DNA from: an uncultured Acidimicrobiia bacterium
GTDB lineage: Bacteria > Actinomycetota > Acidimicrobiia > Acidimicrobiales > CAIXPF01
DNA length: 34,814 nucleotides
Assembly (NCBI GenBank): GCA_903921205.1
Contig: CAIXPF010000098.1
Location: 1-34,814, forward strand
Direction: 5' to 3'
This document shows, piece by piece, positions 8,056 through 15,113 of the stretch; the first letter of the stretch is position 1; every line of letters begins with the position of its first letter. A program made the position numbers and the translations under genes. The notes below the pieces were generated by a model. That model made no database searches, had not been told where the DNA came from, and was given only the letters and a program-made list of their open reading frames with translations.

Positions 8056-8090
8056 GGGCCCCTCGGCGCGCCGACCGATCGGCGGGGCCC
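8056..8090. terminator. Bidirectional stem-loop between converging genes
   Basis: GGGCCCC at 8056-8062 pairs with GGGGCCC at 8084-8090, enclosing an inner self-complementary TCGGCGCGCCGA. It sits between the stop codons of the DUF2207 gene (8042) and the MFS gene (8106). There is no clear T-tract, so factor-independent function is uncertain. Confidence 0.5.
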
Positions 8091-8105
8091 GCTTCGCCCG
8101 CCGGG

Positions 8106-9359
8106 TCAGCCGACGGCCAGCGGTGCCACCGGGCCGGCCGGCAGCCGGCGCACGGCCCAGAAGCCGAACGCCGCAGCGCCGAGAGCCCCGATCCCGCCGA
8201 CCAGCAGCCCGACCCGGGCACCGAGCACCTCGCATACCGCACCGAGCAACGGCCCTCCGATGGGCGTGCTGCCCAGGAAGACCATCGACTGCAGGGCGAG
8301 TACCCGGCCGCGCATGTCGGCACCGGCGCGCGTCTGCACCAGCGCGGTGGACGAGGTCATGAACGCCACGCTGCTGGCGCCGACCACCAGGGCCACGGCA
8401 TAGGCCATCGGCAGGGTCGGGGTCACCGCCAGCACCGTCATCGACACACCGAAGGCCAACGCCCCGAGTACCACCATGGGCAGGGTCACCTGACGACGGC
8501 GCGCCGTGCCCAGGGCCCCGAGGAAGGACCCGGCGCTGAGCACCGAGAACAGCAGGGTGAAGGTGCGCGGGCCCTCGCCGAGGCTGCGTACGACGAAGAG
8601 GGGCAGCACCACCTGGAAGTTGAACGCCAAGGTCCCGATCACCGTCATCATCGCCAGCGGGATCCACAGTTCGGGTACCGATGCGACGTAGCGCAACCCC
8701 TCGCGCACCTGACCCTTGCTGCGCCCGGCCGGCACCGCCGCCCGCAGATCGGCGGTGCGCATCGCCGCAAGGGCTCCGAGCACCGCCAGGTAGGAGATCC
8801 CGTCGATGGCGAAGCACCAGCCATACCCAACGGTACTGACGAGCAGGCCGGCGAGTGCCGGGCCGAAGATGCGAGCGGAGGTCATCAGCGCGCTGTTCAG
8901 GCTGACCGCGTTGTTGACCAGCTCCCGGGGCACCATCTCCACCACGAAGGAACGCCGGGCCGGGCTGTCGAACGCCGTGGCGAACCCGCCGGCCAGTGCA
9001 ACGGCGTACAGCGCACCGATCGGGGGCCGGTCCAGGAACGCCAGCCCGGCCAGCACGAAGGACTGCACCATGGCGCTGCTCTGGATGATCAGCAGCAGCC
9101 GGCGCTTGTCGGAACGATCGGCCACCAGCCCGGCCCAGGCCCCGAGGAACAGCACCGGGAGAAACTGGCAGGCCACCAGCGCCCCGACCGCCACGCCGTT
9201 GCCGGTCAGGTGCAGCATCAGCAGGGTCTGGCCGACCATCGTCAGCCAGTTGCCAACCTGGGACACGAACTGCCCGGCGAAGAACAGCCGGAAGTTCCGC
9301 ACCCGCAGCGACGCGAAGGTCGACGTCGACGGCCCACCCTCGGGGCGCTGCGCCCCCAT
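8106..9359 (-). CDS. MFS exporter (EntS/MFS_3-like)
   Basis: The 417-residue protein has about twelve membrane segments. Its N-terminus SLRVRNFRLFFAGQFVSQVG followed by WLTMVGQTLLMLHLTG is the pattern of the MFS_3 or enterobactin-exporter-like group, and the loop WAGLVADRSDKRRLLLI is the conserved MFS motif after helix 2. AFDSPARRSFVVEMVP lies around the helix 4-5 loop. Such transporters export siderophores, drugs or small metabolites. ATG 9359 shares its first base with the last base of the TGA stop of the preceding molybdenum hydroxylase gene (TGATG), so the two genes are translationally coupled. An in-frame start at 9380 would overlap that gene more and is less likely. Confidence 0.88.
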   Translation of the reverse strand: MGAQRPEGGPSTSTFASLRVRNFRLFFAGQFVSQVGNWLTMVGQTLLMLHLTGNGVAVGALVACQFLPVLFLGAWAGLVADRSDKRRLLLIIQSSAMVQSFVLAGLAFLDRPPIGALYAVALAGGFATAFDSPARRSFVVEMVPRELVNNAVSLNSALMTSARIFGPALAGLLVSTVGYGWCFAIDGISYLAVLGALAAMRTADLRAAVPAGRSKGQVREGLRYVASVPELWIPLAMMTVIGTLAFNFQVVLPLFVVRSLGEGPRTFTLLFSVLSAGSFLGALGTARRRQVTLPMVVLGALAFGVSMTVLAVTPTLPMAYAVALVVGASSVAFMTSSTALVQTRAGADMRGRVLALQSMVFLGSTPIGGPLLGAVCEVLGARVGLLVGGIGALGAAAFGFWAVRRLPAGPVAPLAVG

Positions 9360-11611
9360 CAGCCCTGCATCGCCCGCCACACCCGTTCAGGCGTGTACGG
9401 CAGGTCGAGGGCCTGCACCCCGTACGGACGGAGCGCGTCGAGCACGGCGCTCTGCAATGCCGGGGTGGCTACCACGGTGCCGGATTCCCCCACGCCCTTC
9501 ACGCCGAGCGGGTTCCACGGTGAGGGCGTCTCCATCTCGTGGGTCTCGTAGCTGATGGTCTCCGCCGCGGACACCACCGGGTAGTCGGCGAAGGACGCCG
9601 TGCGCGGGATGCCGTCGGCGTCGTACACCATCTCCTCGTAGAGCGCGGCGCCGAGGGCGAGACCGAGGCCGCCGTGGACCTGCCCCTCGGCGAGCACCGG
9701 CTCGAGCAGCGTGCCGGCGTCGTCGACGCTCACCAGCCGGCGGGCCGAGACCGCACCGGTGTCGGTGTCGAGCTCCACCACCGCCACGCACGCGCCGAAG
9801 GCGTAGGTGCCCCGCCCACCCTCGGGCTTGAAGCGGTGCTCGGCCTGCAACGCCCCGACGTCCCCCCAGCCGAGCTGCCGGGCCGGGGTCCCCGCCACGT
9901 GGAACGCGGCGCGGGCGGCGTCGAACACGATGTCGGAGACGTTGGCCTCGAGCAGGTCCGCCACCCGGCTGCGGGCGGCCTCGATCACGTCACGGGCGGC
10001 CCCGAGCGCCGCAGAGCCGCCCAGCTGGGCCGAGCGGGAGCCGATCGTGCCGCCGCCGAGCGGGGCGAGGTCGGTGTCGCCGTGCAGCACGGTTACCGCC
10101 TCCGGGGTGATGCCCAGCTCGCGGGCGACGACACCGGCGAAGGTCGTCTCGTGGCCCTGACCGTGCGGTGACGTGCCGACCACCACCGTGACCGTGCCGT
10201 CCTCGTGGAGGTCGAGCGTGGCGGTCTCGCCCTCACCCCCACCGGTGATCTCCACCGTGCAGCTCACCCCGATCCCCAGCTGCACCCGGTCGCCGCGGGC
10301 CCGCCGCTCGGCCTGTTCGGCCCGCAACGCCGGGTAGTCCGCCGCCTCGGCGCAACGGCGCAGCGACTCGCCGTAGCGACCGCTGTCGTAGGTCGAGCCG
10401 GCTGCCGTCCGGTACGGGAACGCATCCTCCGGCACGACATTGCGCATCCGGACCTCGAGCGGGTCGAGCCCCACCGCAGCGGCGAAACGGTCCATCGCCG
10501 CCTCGATCGAACAGGCCGCCTCGGGCCGCCCGGCCCCGCGGAAGGCCACCGTCGGCGTGGTGTTGGTGACCACCGAGGTGCCCTGCAGCACCGCTACCGG
10601 GATGGTGTACACCCCGGTCCCGGAGTTGCGCAGGTTGCCGGTCACGTTCGTACCCATCGCCGGGTACGCACCCGAGTCCTGCAGCGCCCGCACCTCATAG
10701 GCCTGCACCAGCCCGTCGCGACTGCCGCCGATGCGGATGCGGTGCAGCGAGGCACGACCGTGACCCATGGCCAGCATCGCCTCGCTCCGGGTCTCGCACC
10801 AGCGCAGGGGCCGGCCGAGCTGCCGGGACGCGAACGCCGCCACCACGTCCTCCGGATAGCAGCCGTAGCCACCCTTGGCACCGAAGCCGCCACCAACGTC
10901 GGGGGCGATCGCCCGCACCGTGCCCGGTTCGAGCCCCATGGCGCATTCGATCACGTACTTGGCACCCGCAGGCCGCTGCGAGCACACCCAGACCGTGCAG
11001 CGACCGTCGTCGCCCCAGGCCACCGCGCCGGCCAGCGGCTCGATGGGACTCGGGTTGAGCCGCGGGTGACGCACGGCCAGCTCGACCACGACCTCGCACG
11101 ACGCGAACGGGTCCTCGTCGGGCTCCTTGCCCGTCCAGGCGAAGGACACGTTGGTCCCGGCGGCCTCGTGCAGCAGCAGCTCCCCGGCGAGGGAAGCCTC
11201 GAGGTCGGTGAGCACCGGGAGCGGTTCGTAGTCGACCACGACCGCCTCGAGGGCGTCTGCGGCGACGTAGCGGTCGACCGCCACCACCATGGCCACCGCC
11301 TCGCCCACGAATCGGACCACCCCGTCGGCCAGCATCGGCCGCCACATGGCACCGTTCATGTTCGGCAAGCGGGGTGGCAGCGGCCACAGGTCGATGTCGG
11401 CGGCGGTGAACACCGCCACCACCCCGTCGAGGGCCAGCGCCGCGCTGGTGTCGATCGCCACGATGCGCGCATGGGGCTCGGTGGAGCGGACGAAGGCCGC
11501 GTGCAACGCCCCGTCGAGCTGCGGGACCCGTAGCCCATCGATGAAGGTTCCCTGTCCCCGCAGCAGCGGACCGTCCTCACGCCGCAGCGTCGATGCCCCG
11601 TCGGTGCTCAT
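9359..11611 (-). CDS. Molybdenum hydroxylase large subunit (xanthine dehydrogenase/CoxL form II-like)
   Basis: The 750-residue protein carries the whole aldehyde oxidase/xanthine dehydrogenase molybdopterin-binding subunit: LRREDGPLLRGQGTFIDG at the N-terminus, VGGGFGAKGG, the active-site loop AFRGAGR near residue 355, TSPHGQGHET, and GVKGVGESGT with the catalytic Glu at 709. CO dehydrogenase form I needs AYRCSFR; AFRGAGR is the form II pattern, so this is a hydroxylase of an aldehyde, purine, or N-heterocycle rather than a true CO dehydrogenase. The partner FAD (medium) and 2Fe-2S (small) subunit genes are not next to it. ATG 11611 has GGA about 9 nt upstream; the frame is open further to 11896 but that extension covers part of the cupin gene. 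It is coupled to the MFS gene. Confidence 0.92.
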   Translation of the reverse strand: MSTDGASTLRREDGPLLRGQGTFIDGLRVPQLDGALHAAFVRSTEPHARIVAIDTSAALALDGVVAVFTAADIDLWPLPPRLPNMNGAMWRPMLADGVVRFVGEAVAMVVAVDRYVAADALEAVVVDYEPLPVLTDLEASLAGELLLHEAAGTNVSFAWTGKEPDEDPFASCEVVVELAVRHPRLNPSPIEPLAGAVAWGDDGRCTVWVCSQRPAGAKYVIECAMGLEPGTVRAIAPDVGGGFGAKGGYGCYPEDVVAAFASRQLGRPLRWCETRSEAMLAMGHGRASLHRIRIGGSRDGLVQAYEVRALQDSGAYPAMGTNVTGNLRNSGTGVYTIPVAVLQGTSVVTNTTPTVAFRGAGRPEAACSIEAAMDRFAAAVGLDPLEVRMRNVVPEDAFPYRTAAGSTYDSGRYGESLRRCAEAADYPALRAEQAERRARGDRVQLGIGVSCTVEITGGGEGETATLDLHEDGTVTVVVGTSPHGQGHETTFAGVVARELGITPEAVTVLHGDTDLAPLGGGTIGSRSAQLGGSAALGAARDVIEAARSRVADLLEANVSDIVFDAARAAFHVAGTPARQLGWGDVGALQAEHRFKPEGGRGTYAFGACVAVVELDTDTGAVSARRLVSVDDAGTLLEPVLAEGQVHGGLGLALGAALYEEMVYDADGIPRTASFADYPVVSAAETISYETHEMETPSPWNPLGVKGVGESGTVVATPALQSAVLDALRPYGVQALDLPYTPERVWRAMQG

Positions 11612-11768
11612 GGCCGCTTCCACCCTCTCCCGATCTTCCCCGGATGCGCCCGCCCACCACCGATCACGGGTCGGGCCGAACCGCTGCCGCAGGCTTGCAG
11701 GCGACGGGCACCCCCGCAACAACCGTCCCGGCGACGAGCCGCACGACGGCGACCGACGCGTCAGCAGC

Positions 11769-12140
11769 TCAGGCGTGGTAGCGCGGATCGTTGTCCCAGA
11801 TCGACTCGCCGAGGGTGATGGCGATATGCACCGCCGATTGCCCGTCGCGTGCACCGTGACGGTGCCGGGCCCCTGGTTGGACGTGCACGATGTCACCGGC
11901 CTCGGTCTCGAGCAGGGTGCCGTCGAGGTCCTCGACCATTCCGTGGCCCTCCACGAAGTACAGCACCTGGCTGCCGACGTGCAGATGCCAGTTGGTACGG
12001 CCGCCGTCGTGGAAGTGCACCCGGTTCTGGCGGACGCCGTAGCCGGGGTCGTCGAGGATGGCCTCCATCTCGACGTGGCCCTGGAAGTTCTCGGCCGGGG
12101 CCTGGCGGCGGCTGCCGCCCTTGCGTTCGATGCCGCTCAT
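11769..12140 (-). CDS. Cupin-domain protein
   Basis: This 123-residue single-domain cupin has the first cupin motif in TNWHLHVGSQVLYFVEGHG (two His and a Glu as metal ligands) and the second in PGARHRHGA. Small cupins of this kind bind Fe, Mn or Ni and serve as dioxygenases, isomerases or sensors; the substrate cannot be predicted. ATG 12140 has GGAG with 7 nt spacing. It lies upstream of the molybdenum hydroxylase on the same strand with a 157-bp gap, so it may or may not be in the same operon. Confidence 0.87.
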   Translation of the reverse strand: MSGIERKGGSRRQAPAENFQGHVEMEAILDDPGYGVRQNRVHFHDGGRTNWHLHVGSQVLYFVEGHGMVEDLDGTLLETEAGDIVHVQPGARHRHGARDGQSAVHIAITLGESIWDNDPRYHA

Positions 12141-12263
12141 GGGATCGCTCCATCTCGTTCGTGGGGCCTCGCTCGACCCCGGTGCCGTGGCGGACGCCGC
12201 CGGCGCAAGCTATCGCCCACCGGCCGACCGCGACCGGACCGACGCAGGCCCCGTGGCAGTCGT

Positions 12264-13253
12264 TCAGCGCGAGGCGCGCGTCGACGCGGTGAGTTTCACG
12301 GCACCGAGTCGGCGGACGTCCGCGTCGTCGAGCACCCCGAACTGTTCGAGGCGGCGCAGCGCCAGGACCAGCTTCACGTTGTGGGTCTCGCCCGAGGACA
12401 CCGCATCGGCGAGCAGGGCCTCGACGTTCTCGTGCCGAGGAGCACCGGCCGGCACCTCCTCGGCCGCGAACCGGCCCATGACCACGGTCGCCGCCCCCAG
12501 GGCCACGGCGTAGGCGTTCCACCAGTCGGCGAGCAGCGTGTCCGCCAGCGCCGCGCTCCGCTCCATCGGGCCGACCACGGCATGGTGCAGCTCACACAGG
12601 CCGTGCAGGCCGGTCACGGTGTGCACCGACACGAACGAGGACGGGTTGCGCTCCACCAGCGCCATCGCCGCTCCGGCGAGACGTTGCAGGTTCAGCGGCC
12701 CCTCCCCCGGCGGAAGCAGTGCGGCGCGGTCCTCGCTCCCGGCCGCCAGGTTCATGAGGTCGAACACGGTCACCCCGTCGAGCTGATCGGCCGGCGGCAA
12801 CGGCGGCGGCGGGGCGCTGACCATCGCCGGCATCACCGTGGCACAGATCAGCACCTGGCGGCGGGTCCGCAGGTAGGCGAGGCCACGGGCGACCTCGGCG
12901 CCGTTGCGACGCCACAGCCCGTAGCCCAACCGGATCAAGCCGTGGAACGCCGCACCGGCCAGGCCGTCACCGAGGGTGCTGACGGCACCGAACGCAGCCA
13001 CGCGTTCCGCCGGATCGTCGCTGACCAGCGCCTGACCGAGCGGCCGGTAGTGCTCCACCGCCCAGCGGTACAGCGGCGGGTCGACCAGGCCTGTGGCGTA
13101 GGCCTCGGTGAGCCGGCGGGCGATGCGCTGCTCGATCAGCGCCGGATCGGCCCCGGCGAGCTCGAGTGCCGCGAGCTCCAACGGCAGGTGGAAGGTGAGT
13201 GCACCGGTAGTTTCCGGGGGCAGCTCCTCGATGGCCTCTCGTCGCAACGACAC
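12264..13253 (-). CDS. Questin oxidase-like protein (DUF4243)
   Basis: The 329-residue helical protein resembles the questin oxidase family (PF14027, related to fungal AflY and GedK), seen in AFHGLIRLGYGLWRRNGAEV and the later VTVFDLMNLAAG, SVHTVTGLHGLCEL and SSGETHNVKLVLAL. Fungal members carry out Baeyer-Villiger-like ring cleavage of anthraquinones; bacterial members mostly have no known reaction. No flavin motif is visible, as is usual for the family. The start is GTG 13253, with a short GGGG just upstream. It is divergent from the FGE-like gene with 96 bp between starts. The family call rests on recalled motif patterns and is good but not certain. Confidence 0.72.
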   Translation of the reverse strand: MSLRREAIEELPPETTGALTFHLPLELAALELAGADPALIEQRIARRLTEAYATGLVDPPLYRWAVEHYRPLGQALVSDDPAERVAAFGAVSTLGDGLAGAAFHGLIRLGYGLWRRNGAEVARGLAYLRTRRQVLICATVMPAMVSAPPPPLPPADQLDGVTVFDLMNLAAGSEDRAALLPPGEGPLNLQRLAGAAMALVERNPSSFVSVHTVTGLHGLCELHHAVVGPMERSAALADTLLADWWNAYAVALGAATVVMGRFAAEEVPAGAPRHENVEALLADAVSSGETHNVKLVLALRRLEQFGVLDDADVRRLGAVKLTASTRASR

Positions 13254-13269
13254 GACCCCGGACTACCAC

Positions 13270-13353
13270 ATGATCACGACCACAGCCCGGATGACCACGA
13301 CCCGCCAGGCCACGCCCGGCATGCTCCCGGCCGCGACCGGCCCGAGCCGATGA
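13270..13353 (+). other. Possible Thr-rich upstream ORF, 27 codons
   Basis: ATG 13270 opens a 27-residue frame (MITTTARMTTTRQATPGMLP and seven more) whose TGA stop overlaps the ATG of the FGE-like gene as ATGA. Seven of the first 15 residues are Thr. There is no Shine-Dalgarno before either start, so translation of this leader could deliver ribosomes to the downstream gene. It may also be chance. Confidence 0.25.
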
Positions 13354-14315
13354 CCCCGACCGACCCGATGACCGCTCCCGAGCCGGAGGCCGACCTGGCC
13401 CTCTCCGGCGAGCGACTGACCCGGTTCGGCCCGGCGGTGGGCGAGCTCACCGGCCTCGGCGCCGGCGCGTTGCTCGCCGTCCTCGACGAGCACCGGGCAC
13501 CGTTTCCCCGACGATTCGCCGCGGCCACCCTGTTGGCGCTGGTCGGCGATCCCCGGTTCGTGGCCCGCGAGCCGGACCTGGTGGACATCCCCGGGGGCCC
13601 CACGGTGATCGGCCTGGAGACGGCCCTGGTGGACCAGGTCACCGCAGCCTGGGCGCACGTCGGGGTCGAGCGCGACTGGATCGCCAAGGAGGCACCGGCC
13701 CATCCGGTGGACCTGGAGCCCTACCGCATCGGGCGGTTCCCGGTCACCAACGCCGAGTACCTCGAGTTCGTTCGGGCCTGGCCCGAGGCCGAGCGTCCGT
13801 CGTCGTGGCCCCATGGCACCTTCCCGTGGGCGGCGGCCAACCATCCCGTCTACACCGTGTCGCCGGCCGCCGCTGACGCCTACGCCGGCTGGGTGGCGGC
13901 GGAGACCGGCCGGCCGATCCGCCTGCCGACGGAGGCCGAATGGGAGCACGCTGCCACCGGGGGCGACGGCCGGGCCTTCCCCTGGGGTGAGCACTGGGAC
14001 CCCGAGCGGGCCAACACCGCCGAGCAGGGGCCCTTGTGCAGCACCCCGGTGGGGCTGTACCCGGCGGGCCGTTCGCCCTTCGGGCTGTGGGATCTCGCCG
14101 GGAACGTCGAGGAGTACGTGGCCGACGACTACCGGCCTTACCCCGGGGGTGAACCGATCGCCGACGATCTGACCGGACTGTACGGCCCCTCCTACCGCAT
14201 CGCCCGCGGCGGCAGCTTCGCCCGCCACGGCGACCTCGCCCGCTGCCAACGCCGCCACGGCTGGTACCCGTCTGCCTGGTATGCCATGGGTTTTCGGCTT
14301 GCCGAATCCTGCTGA
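13350..14315 (+). CDS. FGE/SUMF-domain protein lacking the paired active-site cysteines
   Basis: The 321-residue protein has an N-terminal helical part (1-75) and a formylglycine-generating-enzyme/sulfatase-modifying fold: IPGGPTVIG, IGRFPVTNAEYLEFV, LPTEAEWEHAATGGDGRAFP, WDLAGNVEEYV and RIARGGSFARHGDL, ending GFRLAESC. True FGE uses two Cys shortly after RGGS (pattern RGGS-x2-C-x4-C); here the first is replaced by Arg (FARH) and a single Cys follows ten residues after GGS, so copper-dependent formylglycine formation is unlikely. The fold is also used by nonheme iron enzymes such as EgtB and PvdO and by lectin-like proteins. The last eight codons and the stop are the first copy of a 30-bp tandem repeat. 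ATG 13350 has no good ribosome-binding site; ATG 13368 is an alternative. Confidence 0.85.
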   Translation: MTPTDPMTAPEPEADLALSGERLTRFGPAVGELTGLGAGALLAVLDEHRAPFPRRFAAATLLALVGDPRFVAREPDLVDIPGGPTVIGLETALVDQVTAAWAHVGVERDWIAKEAPAHPVDLEPYRIGRFPVTNAEYLEFVRAWPEAERPSSWPHGTFPWAAANHPVYTVSPAAADAYAGWVAAETGRPIRLPTEAEWEHAATGGDGRAFPWGEHWDPERANTAEQGPLCSTPVGLYPAGRSPFGLWDLAGNVEEYVADDYRPYPGGEPIADDLTGLYGPSYRIARGGSFARHGDLARCQRRHGWYPSAWYAMGFRLAESC

Positions 14316-14410
14316 CACGGTTTTCGGCTTGCCGAATCCTGCTGACACGGTTTTCGGCTTGCCGAATCCTGCTGACACGGTTTTCGGCTTGCCGAATCCT
14401 GCTGACACGG
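14289..14410. repeat. Four tandem 30-bp hairpin repeats across the stop codon of the FGE-like gene
   Basis: Four identical 30-bp units start at 14289, 14319, 14349 and 14379, plus two bases of a fifth. Unit 1 begins at the Gly codon of the GFRLAESC end and contains the TGA stop at 14313-14315; units 2-4 are outside the gene. Each unit contains TTCGGCTTGCCGAA, a hairpin with a 5-bp stem TTCGG/CCGAA and loop CTTG. On the plus strand RNA this is a G-C-closed CUUG tetraloop. The unit is richer in A and T (TTTT, GAATCC) than its surroundings. A 30-bp period keeps all six frames open, so the array looks coding (for example SAGFGKPKTV on the minus strand). Confidence 0.97.
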
Positions 14411-14460
14411 GCGGCGGGACCGCTGCTGCGGTGAGGTGTCCGCCGGTGGGGGCGAGCCAC

Positions 14461-14466
14461 TAGCGT
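14461..14466 (+). promoter_or_regulatory. -10 box TAGCGT for the FAD/GT2/WD40 operon
   Basis: TAGCGT lies 40 nt before ATG 14507 and just after the hairpin array. A start around 14473 would give a leader of about 30 nt that contains AAGGAG. This suggests the three downstream genes have their own promoter. Confidence 0.4.
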
Positions 14467-14506
14467 TCGGGCGGTCCGTCATCCCACCGAAGGAGCGATG
14501 CCAGCC

Positions 14507-15100
14507 ATGAGCACCGAGCAAACCCGAGTGGCCGTCATCGGCGGTGGGGCCGCCGGGCTCACCGCAGCATTGTTCCTGGCCCGCGCCGGCCTGCAGGTCG
14601 AGCTGTACGACCAGGATCGCTCGATCCTCAAGCGGGCCCGCCTGTTGAACCTGCCCGGCCACGACGAACTCGAGGGACGGGAACTGCTCGACCAGCTGCG
14701 CGGCAAGATCGACGCGCTCGAGGTCGCCACCCACGAGGGCAAGGTCGACGACGTCAGCGTCGAGGACGGCGGCTTCCGTGTCCACTCCGCCCACGGCGGC
14801 GACACCTCCGTCTCCTACGTGGTGCTCGCCACCGGGCAGGGCACGTTGCGGCTGGCCTCGCTGCCGGTGGAGACCACCGAGGCCCGCCAGCCCTTCGTGA
14901 AGGTCAACGTCGTCACCGATCGCTGGGGCGCCACCTCGGTGCCCGGGGTGTACGCCTGCGGTGTGGTCGCCGGCTGGCCCTCCCAGGCCGTGGTCTGTGC
15001 CGGCAGCGGCGCCAACGTCGCCATCGAGATCGCGTCCCACGCGACCGGATCGTTCTGGGTCGACCATGACGACACCCGTCTCGCCGCCGATCCCGAGTGA
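14507..15100 (+). CDS. Mini FAD-dependent oxidoreductase (thioredoxin reductase-like, FAD domain only)
   Basis: The 197-residue protein has VAVIGGGAAGLTAALFLARA (FAD dinucleotide motif), VVLATGQG, and SVPGVYACGVVAG near the C-terminus in place of the G-D motif that holds FAD ribose. It corresponds to the FAD half of a thioredoxin reductase: the NADPH-binding insert and the redox-active CxxC are missing. Similar short flavoproteins are annotated as FAD-dependent oxidoreductases with no known partner. AAGGAG at 14490-14495 is 11 nt from ATG 14507 and only 2 nt from ATG 14498, so 14507 was preferred. It overlaps or nearly touches the glycosyltransferase gene, pointing to an operon. Confidence 0.8.
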   Translation: MSTEQTRVAVIGGGAAGLTAALFLARAGLQVELYDQDRSILKRARLLNLPGHDELEGRELLDQLRGKIDALEVATHEGKVDDVSVEDGGFRVHSAHGGDTSVSYVVLATGQGTLRLASLPVETTEARQPFVKVNVVTDRWGATSVPGVYACGVVAGWPSQAVVCAGSGANVAIEIASHATGSFWVDHDDTRLAADPE

Positions 15101-15113
15101 CGGAACCACGCCC

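Noticed and set aside
9359-11611. Aerobic CO dehydrogenase (coxL)
   Set aside because: The form I signature AYRCSFR is absent (AFRGAGR instead) and the small and medium subunit genes are not adjacent.
11289-13349. Plus-strand frame leading into the FGE-like gene
   Set aside because: It is antisense to the molybdenum hydroxylase, cupin and questin-oxidase-like genes and has no recognisable domain; only the part from 13350 is a gene.
14289-14410. CRISPR array or a coding repeat protein in the 30-bp repeat tract
   Set aside because: Units are directly adjacent with no spacers and no cas genes nearby. The apparent repeat peptides in several frames follow from a period divisible by three with no stop codon in those frames.
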